DNA of 64,000 bases from Streptomyces guryensis (GTDB taxonomy: Bacteria; Actinomycetota; Actinomycetes; Streptomycetales; Streptomycetaceae). The stretch covers positions 372,001 through 436,000 of the forward strand of contig NZ_JAJSBI010000004.1 in the NCBI RefSeq assembly GCF_021261325.1. The letters are read 5' to 3'. Shown piece after piece: positions 49,697 through 56,636 of this stretch. Positions within the stretch are counted from its first letter, which is position 1. Each line of letters opens with the position of its first letter. The translations under genes were made by a program, and so were the position numbers. The notes below the pieces were generated by a model. That model was not told the DNA's origin. It did no database searches and saw nothing but the letters and a program-made list of their open reading frames with translations.

Positions 49697-51625
49697 TTGC
49701 TGAACGTGCAGTCACAGGATGTCGCCCCGCGCCCCGCACCGTCCACTTCCGACCTGGCCGTCGACGTCGAACAGGCCGAGGCCGCGCTCGTCGAGCACTA
49801 TCCGCGGCTGGTCCGGCTCGCCTACCTGGTGCTGCCGCCGAGCCTCGGCCGCAACCGGCGCGTGGTGACCGCACACGCCGTCACCCAGCGCGCCCTGCCC
49901 AGGGGCCGGACGCAGGCGCCCACGATCCCGGCACGGTCGACCGGGCGCAACGGGGACCCCGGGTACGCCTTCGTCCGCCTCCAGGTACTGCGTACGGCAC
50001 TGGACGCGGGCCGGCCGCTGAAGCGCACGGCGCTACCCAAGCGGTCCCAGCTGCCGCCGCTGCTCCCCCAGGTGTGGGGCCTGCGGCTCTTCCCGCGCTC
50101 GGGCGGCGCCGACGAACTCGCCCTGGACCAGCGCCTGTCCGCCCTGTCCGGCCCCGCCCGCGCCGCCTACGTCCTGCGCGGCCTGGAGAAACTCCCCGAC
50201 GGCGACGTGGTCGGAGTGCTGACCGCCGCCGGCTGCGAGGAACCGGAGGACGCGCTCCAGGAGGCCGACGACATCCCCGAGCAGTACGCCCTGCTCGACT
50301 CCCCCGAGTTCGACCCCTGCTCGCTGCACGCCCGGCCCACCGATCTGATGCGGCGCAGACAGCACACCAAGGCCGCGCTGGCCGCCGCCGCGGCCGTCGC
50401 CGTGTGCGGGGTGCTGCTCGGCCTGCCCGGGGACGGCTGGGCCCCCGACGGCGCCGCCGCCCCGGTGTACGCGCAGAACCCGGCGGCCGAAGCCGCCCTG
50501 GACCCGGGCAAGCTGCTGCGGGTCGCCCCCACCGCCTGGACGACCTCCGCGCGCACCGACTTCTCCGTCTGGCCGGCCCGCGGCGACCTCACCGGCGACA
50601 AGGCCCTGCTGCGCCGCGCCCTCGCCGTCTGGGCCCGCCCCGGCGAGAGCGTCCAGGTCTCCGCGACCCCCGGCACCCCGTCCGGCGGCCCGTCCGGCCC
50701 GCCCCAGCTCCTGTACGCCGGGACCGTCGACAGCGCACGCGTGGTGATCCTCTACGACGGTCTGCGCATCGTCCGGTACGCCGAGCCGAAGAGCAGCACG
50801 AAGGGTGCCGCGCTCGACTTCGCGCGCGTCGACGGCGCCGACCGCTCCGAGGCGAACGCGCTGGTCCTGGACCGGGCCGACGGCAACGTCCGCTATCTGA
50901 CGGCCCCCTGGGTGAAGCAGGCCACCGAGCGGGACCTCCTCAAGCCGGGCACCGGCACCACGGCCCTCGCCCTGACCGGTGGAGTCACGGCACCGCTGGC
51001 CAGCTCCGCCGCCCAGACCGGCGACTGCACGTCATGGAAGGTGCTCCAGCTCACCGACGCCACCGGCACCCGTCTGAGCACCGACCTCGGCGAGCTCGTC
51101 CCCGCCCATCTCACCACCGGACGGCCCGGCGCCACCCACGAGGTCACCGGCGCCCAGGCACTGCACACCTGGGCGCCGTACGCCTGCTCGCTCGCCTCGA
51201 TGCGTTCGGCGGGCGTGCGCACGGTCAACGCCTGGGCGTACGGCCGGCAGCCGCTGCCCGACGCGAGCGGCGCGGCGGACTGGGTGTGTACACGGGCCGA
51301 CACCTGGCGGGGCGGCGGGACACGGGTGCTGGCGCAGTTCCACACGCCGGGCGGGGCGTACGGGGCGGTCGCGGCGAAGGGGGAGAACGTGCCGGCCTGC
51401 GGCGCCAAGGACCCGCAGGTGCTCGCCGGGGTGCTGTGGAAGTCGGGGGCGGGGAACTGGTACCTGCTCGCGGCCGGCAGCCCGGGGATGTCGTCGATCA
51501 GTACGACCGGAGGAGTCAGCACCTCAGCCCCGGGCAGCCTGCTGGCCGTGCGGGCCAAGCAGGGGGAGCGGGCCGAGCTGGAGGGGACCCTGGAGGACGG
51601 GCGGTCGGTCGGTGGACTGCAGTGA
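49697..51625 (+). CDS. Sigma-factor-like core fused to a membrane anchor and large extracytoplasmic domain
   Basis: About 642 residues; start TTG 49697 or GTG 49706. The first ~210 residues look like a degenerate ECF sigma factor: 'ALVEHYPRLVRLAYLVLPPS' and 'HAVTQRALPRGR' (region 2-like), 'YAFVRLQVLRTALDAG', and 'LDQRLSALSGPARAAYVLRG', 'LEKLPDGDVVGVLTAAGCEE' (region 4-like). A single membrane helix 'KAALAAAAAVAVCGVLLGLP' (about 226-245) follows, then a long extracytoplasmic part with five or so Cys ('TGDCTSWKVLQLTDATGT', 'WAPYACSLASMRSAGVRTVN', 'DWVCTRAD', 'VPACGAKD'). Conserved in Streptomyces to my memory as a hypothetical protein. Whether it binds DNA or core polymerase is unknown. Confidence 0.8.
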   Translation: MLNVQSQDVAPRPAPSTSDLAVDVEQAEAALVEHYPRLVRLAYLVLPPSLGRNRRVVTAHAVTQRALPRGRTQAPTIPARSTGRNGDPGYAFVRLQVLRTALDAGRPLKRTALPKRSQLPPLLPQVWGLRLFPRSGGADELALDQRLSALSGPARAAYVLRGLEKLPDGDVVGVLTAAGCEEPEDALQEADDIPEQYALLDSPEFDPCSLHARPTDLMRRRQHTKAALAAAAAVAVCGVLLGLPGDGWAPDGAAAPVYAQNPAAEAALDPGKLLRVAPTAWTTSARTDFSVWPARGDLTGDKALLRRALAVWARPGESVQVSATPGTPSGGPSGPPQLLYAGTVDSARVVILYDGLRIVRYAEPKSSTKGAALDFARVDGADRSEANALVLDRADGNVRYLTAPWVKQATERDLLKPGTGTTALALTGGVTAPLASSAAQTGDCTSWKVLQLTDATGTRLSTDLGELVPAHLTTGRPGATHEVTGAQALHTWAPYACSLASMRSAGVRTVNAWAYGRQPLPDASGAADWVCTRADTWRGGGTRVLAQFHTPGGAYGAVAAKGENVPACGAKDPQVLAGVLWKSGAGNWYLLAAGSPGMSSISTTGGVSTSAPGSLLAVRAKQGERAELEGTLEDGRSVGGLQ

Positions 51626-51690
51626 CCCCCGCCCCGGCCCCTAGCTGACTCGGTGGACTGCAGTGACCCCCGCCCCGGCCCCTGGCTGAC
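51610..51690. repeat. 41-base tandem direct repeat over the stop codon
   Basis: CGGTGGACTGCAGTGACCCC... occurs at 51610 and again at 51651 with one base changed (TAG/TGG within the unit). The first copy contains the stop codon of the sigma-like gene, the second is non-coding. Confidence 0.92.
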
Positions 51691-51732
51691 GCTGGCGTCA
51701 ACAAGTCGCCGCAGAAGGGTTTCCCTCGGACT

Positions 51733-51752
51733 TACTCGTCAGTACATTGACG
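51733..51752. promoter_or_regulatory. Candidate TetR operator just before the di-iron protein gene
   Basis: TACTCGTCAGTA (arms TACT/AGTA, 51733-51744) overlapping CGTCA-n6-TGACG (51737-51752), 2 bases before the ATG. Typical of TetR-type sites in Streptomyces; a tetR gene closes this gene group. Confidence 0.6.
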
Positions 51753-51754
51753 CC

Positions 51755-52648
51755 ATGTCTAACACGCCGGCCTCGGAGCGGGTCGCCCTCAAGCCGCGGA
51801 AGGTGTCCTTCTCGTGGGAGGGGACCCCGCTGCACTGGGTGCCTGGGGATCCGTTCACCACGCACACCATCAATGTGCTGCATCTGCTGCTGCCCGCCGG
51901 TGAGCGGTGGTTCGTGCACGTCTACAAACAGGTGCTGCCGTACATCCGGGACGACCGGCTGCGCGAGGACGTCATCGGGTTCATCGGGCAGGAGGCGATG
52001 CACTCGCAGGCCCATGACGAGGTCCTGCCGCACCTCAAGGACCTGGGGCTCGATCCGGCGCCGTACACCGCGCAGGTCGACTGGTTCTTCGAGAAGCTGC
52101 TCGGCGACCGGACGCTGCCACCGGGCAGGGCGCGCAAGTGGTGGCTGATGGAGCGGGTCGCGATCATCGCCGCGATCGAGCACTACACCGCGTTCCTCGG
52201 CAACTGGGTCCTCAACGCGGAGGAGCTGGACCGGCGGGGCGCCGACCCCACCATGCTGGACCTGCTGCGCTGGCACGGTGCCGAGGAGGTCGAGCACCGC
52301 TCGGTCGCCTTCGACCTGTTCATGCACGTCGACGGCAGCTACCGGCGGCGCGTGCGCACCTGGGCCACGGCCTTCGCGGCGATCGTGTTCCTGTGGCAGC
52401 GCGGGGCGCGCTTCTTCATGGAGAACGACCCGACGCTGATCGACGGCAGGGCGAGCTTCAGGCAATTCCACGTGCGCGGCAGACGGGGCACCCTGCCCAC
52501 GACCGGCGACATGCTCAGGTCCATCCCGCGGTATCTCAGCCAGGCCTACCACCCCTCCCAGGAGGGCTCCACCGAGCAGGCCGTCGCCTATCTCGCCTCC
52601 TCCCCCGCGGCGCTCGCGGCGCTCGCGGCGGAGAAGGGAGCCGTGTGA
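51755..52648 (+). CDS. Ferritin-like di-iron protein of the 'metal-dependent hydrolase' family (PF10118)
   Basis: 297 residues. PF10118 type: 'VSFSWEGTPLHWVPGDPFTT', 'INVLHLLLPAGERWFVHVYK', 'IGFIGQEAMHSQAHDEVL' with Glu and His ligands, 'AAIEHYTAFLGNWVLNAEEL' (E-H-Y), and 'RWHGAEEVEHRSVAFDLFMH' (E-E-V-E-H). The spacing E ... E-x-x-H ... E ... E-x-x-H fits a four-helix di-iron centre better than a hydrolase. Stop and start overlap by one base with the reductase gene, so it probably receives electrons from it as an oxygenase/desaturase component. Substrate probably lipid-like. Confidence 0.88.
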   Translation: MSNTPASERVALKPRKVSFSWEGTPLHWVPGDPFTTHTINVLHLLLPAGERWFVHVYKQVLPYIRDDRLREDVIGFIGQEAMHSQAHDEVLPHLKDLGLDPAPYTAQVDWFFEKLLGDRTLPPGRARKWWLMERVAIIAAIEHYTAFLGNWVLNAEELDRRGADPTMLDLLRWHGAEEVEHRSVAFDLFMHVDGSYRRRVRTWATAFAAIVFLWQRGARFFMENDPTLIDGRASFRQFHVRGRRGTLPTTGDMLRSIPRYLSQAYHPSQEGSTEQAVAYLASSPAALAALAAEKGAV

Positions 52649-53688
52649 TGCCGAAGCTGCGCACGGTCGTGGTCGTCGCGGGCGCCGCGATGCTGGTCAG
52701 ACGGGCGATGCGGAGCCGCATCCAGGCCTCGCCGCTGTGGCCCATGCCCGCACTGGACCACCCGACGTCCGGGCGACCCCGGTCGCGGGCGCTGAAGCTG
52801 CTGGTCGCCTCGCGCGCGACGGTCGCCGAAGGCGTCGTACAACTGCGCCTGGAAGGAAGGGACTTGCCGCGCTGGGAGCCCGGCGCGCATCTCGACCTCG
52901 TACTGCCGTCGGGGCTGATACGGCAGTACTCGCTGTGCGGGGACCCCGAGGACACCTCGTCGTACACGGTCGCCACCCGGCTGATCGAGGACGGGCGGGG
53001 CGGCTCGCGCGAGGTGCACGAGCAGGTCACCGAGGGGATGGAACTGGAGGTGCGCGGGCCGCGGAACCGCTTCCCGCTCATCGAGGCCCCGTCGTACGTC
53101 TTCGTCGTCGGCGGCATCGGGATCACTCCCGTGCTGCCGATGCTGCGGGCGCTCGGGGAGGGCACCCGGTGGCGGCTGGTGTACGGCGGGCGGACGCGGG
53201 CGTCGATGCCGTTCCTGGAGGAGGTCGAGAAGCTGGGCGGTGACCGGGTGACCGTCGTCGCCGAGGACGAGGACGGACTGCCCGATCTCGACGGCCTGTC
53301 GGCGGCCACGGCCGAGGGCGCCGCCGTGTACTGCTGCGGGCCGGAGGGGCTCATCGCCGCGGTGGAGGAGCGGTTCCCCCAGGTCCGCCTCGAGCGGTTC
53401 ACACCGCGTACGTCGGCCGACGGCAACGGCGCCTTCGAGGTCGAACTCCGGCGCACCGGCCGGACGTTGACCGTGCCGGCCGACTCGACCGTGCTGGCCG
53501 CGGTGCGCTCCGAGCTACCGAACACCGCGTACTCCTGTGAACAGGGCTTCTGCGGAACCTGCCAGCAGCGGGTCCTGGAGGGCGAGGTGGAGCACCGGGA
53601 CGAACTGCTGACGGACGCCGAGCGGGCCGACTCGATGCTGATCTGTGTTTCGCGAGCACGAAGTGAGCGTCTGGTGCTGGATATGTGA
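52648..53688 (+). CDS. PDR/VanB-type ferredoxin-NAD(P) reductase with C-terminal [2Fe-2S] domain
   Basis: 346 residues from ATG 52648, overlapping the previous stop (TGATG). FMN/FAD-binding barrel with 'EPGAHLDLVLPSGLIRQYSL' (R-Q-Y-S-L flavin motif), NAD(P) domain 'YVFVVGGIGITPVLPMLRAL' (G-G-I-G-I-T-P) and 'AVYCCGPEGLI' (C-G-P), then plant-type ferredoxin 'YSCEQGFCGTCQQRVLEGEV' with the last Cys in 'MLICVSRA' (C-x4-C-x2-C ... C). It moves electrons from NAD(P)H via flavin to the iron-sulfur cluster and onward, probably to the di-iron protein. Confidence 0.95.
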   Translation: MPKLRTVVVVAGAAMLVRRAMRSRIQASPLWPMPALDHPTSGRPRSRALKLLVASRATVAEGVVQLRLEGRDLPRWEPGAHLDLVLPSGLIRQYSLCGDPEDTSSYTVATRLIEDGRGGSREVHEQVTEGMELEVRGPRNRFPLIEAPSYVFVVGGIGITPVLPMLRALGEGTRWRLVYGGRTRASMPFLEEVEKLGGDRVTVVAEDEDGLPDLDGLSAATAEGAAVYCCGPEGLIAAVEERFPQVRLERFTPRTSADGNGAFEVELRRTGRTLTVPADSTVLAAVRSELPNTAYSCEQGFCGTCQQRVLEGEVEHRDELLTDAERADSMLICVSRARSERLVLDM

Positions 53689-53744
53689 ACATCCGCGTCC
53701 GGTCCGGTCCGTTCGGGGCCGGATCCGATCGGTAAGGTGTTCGC

Positions 53745-54434
53745 ATGACTACCGGGGTACGCCGCAGATTGGGAGTCGAGGAGCGGCGGCAGCAGTTGAT
53801 CGGCGTCGCCCTCGAACTGTTCAGCCAACGCTCTCCCGACGACGTCTCCATCGACGAGATAGCCGCCGCCGCGGGCATCTCCCGCCCGCTGGTGTACCAC
53901 TACTTCCCCGGCAAACTCAGCCTGTACGAGGCCGCGTTGAAGCGTGCGGCGGAAGATCTGGCGGGCCGGTTCAAGGAGCCGCAGGAGGGTCCGCTGGGTG
54001 CCCGGCTGCTGCGGGCGATGCACCGCTTCTTCGACTTCGTGGACGACCACGGGCCCGGTTTCTCGGCCCTGATGCGCGGCGGCCCGGCAGTCGGCTCGTC
54101 GGCCACCAACGCCCTCATCGACTCCGTACGGCAGGCCGCCTACGAACAGATCCTGTCGCATCTGGACGTCCAGAACCCGCCCGCCCGACTGGAACTGGTC
54201 GTACGCTCCTGGATCTCCCTCGCCGAGTCGACCGCCCTGCTCTGGCTGGACGGCCGCCGCATCCCCCGCGCCGAACTGGAATCCCAACTCGTCCACGACT
54301 TCGCCGCCCTGGCCGCGGTGAGCGCCGCCTACGACGAGGAAATGGGCGCACTACTGCGCCGCATGATCAAGGACGAGCCCCCGAACGGGCCGTTCGCGGA
54401 TTTGGTGGCGCGCCTGCTCGCCCTGGCTTCCTGA
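53745..54434 (+). CDS. TetR-family transcriptional regulator
   Basis: 229 residues. HTH 'EERRQQLIGVALELFSQRSP', 'DDVSIDEIAAAAGISRPLVY', 'HYFPGKLSLYEAALKRAAED'. The C-terminal ligand domain contains 'FFDFVDDHGPGFSALMRGGP' and 'WISLAESTALLWLDGRRIPR'. It follows the di-iron/reductase pair at 57 bases on the same strand, so it probably regulates that operon through the operator at 51733. Close in style to TetR regulators of fatty-acyl metabolism. Confidence 0.94.
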   Translation: MTTGVRRRLGVEERRQQLIGVALELFSQRSPDDVSIDEIAAAAGISRPLVYHYFPGKLSLYEAALKRAAEDLAGRFKEPQEGPLGARLLRAMHRFFDFVDDHGPGFSALMRGGPAVGSSATNALIDSVRQAAYEQILSHLDVQNPPARLELVVRSWISLAESTALLWLDGRRIPRAELESQLVHDFAALAAVSAAYDEEMGALLRRMIKDEPPNGPFADLVARLLALAS

Positions 54435-54446
54435 GCCGCCGGCAGG

Positions 54447-54533
54447 GGTCTCAGGAGCGCGGGACTGTGTCAATTTGCGGCTGCCGCGCCTGGGCGCGAC
54501 CAGCCACAACGGACCCGCAGACGACCAAGAACC
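54447..54533. repeat. Intergenic repeat family A
   Basis: GAGCGCGGGACTGTGTCAAT, TGCGGCTGCCGCGCCTGGGC and GCGACCAGCCACAACGGACC. It lies between convergent TetR and tautomerase-like genes. Confidence 0.75.
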
Positions 54534-54534
54534 C

Positions 54535-54894
54535 TCAGCGCTCGAACTTCCGGTACGACGGGTCGAGGTCCCGCACCTCGGCGGAGGCGTGCAGGGTTAC
54601 CCCGTCTTCCGAGCTCACGTACTTGCGGAGCAGATCCAGCACTGCCTCCGTGAGGTTCGCCTTCGTCTCCTCGCTGCGTCCGGCAAGGAGCCCGATGGTC
54701 ACGTGCACAAGGGTGTGCGACTGGTCCATGTCCTCGTACCCGTACGCGGCGATCCCCGCCCGGAGCAGGGTCTTGCAGGCCTCCGGCTTGGCCGCCGCGA
54801 TCTCCACGACCGTCTCGTGCAGGGCCCGCGTGAAGCCCTCCATGTCGATCGACTCTTCCGAGGCATAGGTGTAGTCGACGGTGATCTGCGGCAT
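54535..54894 (-). CDS. Tautomerase-superfamily protein (CHMI-like)
   Basis: 119 residues from ATG 54894. 'MPQITVDYTYASEESIDMEG' gives Pro-1, the catalytic base of the superfamily once Met is removed. 'ALHETVVEIAAAKPEACKTL', 'SHTLVHVTIGLLAGRSEETK' and 'ANLTEAVLDLLRKYVSSED' match 5-carboxymethyl-2-hydroxymuconate isomerase (CHMI). No homoprotocatechuate pathway genes are nearby, so only tautomerase activity is inferred. It lies downstream of the PP2C gene on the same strand (38 bases). Confidence 0.85.
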   Translation of the reverse strand: MPQITVDYTYASEESIDMEGFTRALHETVVEIAAAKPEACKTLLRAGIAAYGYEDMDQSHTLVHVTIGLLAGRSEETKANLTEAVLDLLRKYVSSEDGVTLHASAEVRDLDPSYRKFER

Positions 54895-54932
54895 GAGCAC
54901 TCCTGTTCCAGGACGGCAGCGACGTGAGCAGC

Positions 54933-56555
54933 CTAATTCCTCAGCTGGAGCGCCAGCATCGCGATGTCGTCCTCGCGATCGTGGCCGAAGCAGGCCAGCA
55001 GGGTGTCGCACAGGGCGTCCAGGCCGGGCAGCGCGCCGACGGCCGCCGAGCGGAGCTGTTCCATCGAGAGGCTCAGGTCCGTGCCCCTGGTCTCGATCAG
55101 GCCGTCGGTGACCATGAGGAGCCGGTCGCCGGGCTCCAGGAACAGCTCGGTGGGCGACGGGTGGGGCAGGCCCAGGCCGAGCAGCGGTCCGTCGGCCTTG
55201 GCGTACTCGGCGTCCGAGCCGTGCCGCAGGATCAGCGGCGGGATGTGGCCCGCGTTGGCGATCCGGGTGCGCCCGGTCTCGGGGTCGATCAGGACCAGGC
55301 AGACGGTGGCGGTGACGTCGGGGTGGTAGTGCTGCAGCATCCGGTCGAGGCGCTCGGCGAGTACGGCGGGGTCGCTCTCCTCGACGCAGTAGGCGCGCAG
55401 CGCGTGCCGTATCTCGACCATGACGGTGGCCGCCTCCAGCGAGTGCCCGACGACGTCGCCGACCGCGGTGAGCACACCCTCCTCGGTGCGCAGGGCCGCG
55501 TAGAAGTCACCGCCGATCTCGGTCTCGCGGGACGCGGGCACATAGCGGACCCCGACGTCGATGCCGGGCAGCTCGGGCAGCCGGTGCGGCTGGGGCAGGA
55601 AGCTGTGCTGGAGGGTGAGGGCGACATGCCGCTCGACCTGGTACATGAGCAGCGGCTCGGCGGCGAGTGCGGTGGCCTGCGCCAGCTGGGCGACGAGGGC
55701 CTCCTCCTCGGGGTTCACCCGGCGCACCCCGCGGGTGGGCGTGGCCAGGCACACGGGGGCCTTGTCGTCCTGGGTGAGGACAAGCGCCAGCCGGGCGTCG
55801 TGCTGCATGCCGGGCCGGAAGAACCCGGCGGGCCACAGCGGCGCGGGCACCGTGGTGATCTGCACCCCGGCCTGCCCGCGGGTGAGCCGCCGCAGCAGAC
55901 CGGCCACGGTCCGGTGGGCGCCCGCGTCCGGCAGGGCTAGGGAGGTGCGGTCCCGGGACACGCCGCGGTACAGCTCGTCGTCCGGGCCGAGGACGAAGAC
56001 GGCGGCCGGACCGCCGATGAGCCGCGCGGTGCCGTCGGCGGCGGCGTCGGCGAGTTCCTGCAGGGAGCGCGCCGACTGGATGGTGACGATGGCCTGCGAC
56101 AGCAGCATCAGCCGTCGTACCAGCGCCTGGTCGTCGGCGCGCAGCCGGGCGGTGCGCACCGCGGAGCGGACCACCGCCTCGATCTCCTCGGGCTCGGCGG
56201 GCACCGTCAGATAGATCTCTGCGCCCGCGTCCAGCCCCTTGCAGCGGTCGGCCGGTGCCACGGCGGCGGCCGAGAAGTGCACCACGGGCAGGCCCGCCAT
56301 GTGCGGCCGCTCCTTGAGCCGCCGGCACAGTTCGAAGCCGCTCATGTCCGGCAGGTCGATGTCGACGAGAGCCACGTCGGGCAGGAGGCCCTTGCGCAGC
56401 CGTACGTCGAGTTCGACGAGCGCCTGCTGGCCGGTGGCGACCGGTACGACCTGGTGTCCGGCCCGGCGCAGCACGGTCCCCATCGCGTACCGGCTGGCCG
56501 CGACGTCGTCCACGACCAGCACGGTCGTGTCTGTCAGCTTGCCGTTGAGGTCCAT
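54933..56555 (-). CDS. Response-regulator / GAF / PP2C (RsbU-type) phosphatase
   Basis: 540 residues. Receiver domain 1-130: 'TTVLVVDDVAASRYAMGTVL' (D-D), 'DVALVDIDLPDMSGFELCRR' (phospho-Asp) and 'AEIYLTVPAEPEEIEAVV' with Thr where the usual Lys would be. GAF-like domain about 150-310. SpoIIE/PP2C domain from about 330: 'YVPASRETEIGGDFYAALRT' (metal-binding D), 'AVGDVVGHSLEAATVMVEIR' and 'HDREDDIAMLALQLRN'. Typical of Streptomyces phosphatases acting on anti-sigma-factor antagonists. The unusual position of the receiver Lys means control by phosphorylation is uncertain. Confidence 0.93.
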   Translation of the reverse strand: MDLNGKLTDTTVLVVDDVAASRYAMGTVLRRAGHQVVPVATGQQALVELDVRLRKGLLPDVALVDIDLPDMSGFELCRRLKERPHMAGLPVVHFSAAAVAPADRCKGLDAGAEIYLTVPAEPEEIEAVVRSAVRTARLRADDQALVRRLMLLSQAIVTIQSARSLQELADAAADGTARLIGGPAAVFVLGPDDELYRGVSRDRTSLALPDAGAHRTVAGLLRRLTRGQAGVQITTVPAPLWPAGFFRPGMQHDARLALVLTQDDKAPVCLATPTRGVRRVNPEEEALVAQLAQATALAAEPLLMYQVERHVALTLQHSFLPQPHRLPELPGIDVGVRYVPASRETEIGGDFYAALRTEEGVLTAVGDVVGHSLEAATVMVEIRHALRAYCVEESDPAVLAERLDRMLQHYHPDVTATVCLVLIDPETGRTRIANAGHIPPLILRHGSDAEYAKADGPLLGLGLPHPSPTELFLEPGDRLLMVTDGLIETRGTDLSLSMEQLRSAAVGALPGLDALCDTLLACFGHDREDDIAMLALQLRN

Positions 56556-56586
56556 CTGTCAGCCTGTCAGCCCTTGGACGAACGCC

Positions 56587-56621
56587 GGTGGGGCGGACCG
56601 CGGGTCGCGGTCCGCCCCACC
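56587..56621. terminator. Terminator of the amylase/pullulanase gene
   Basis: Perfect 16-base stem GGTGGGGCGGACCGCG / CGCGGTCCGCCCCACC, loop GGT. It lies between the pullulanase 3' end and the phosphatase gene, both on the minus strand. Confidence 0.9.
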
Positions 56622-56636
56622 AAAGTAATGCTCCTA

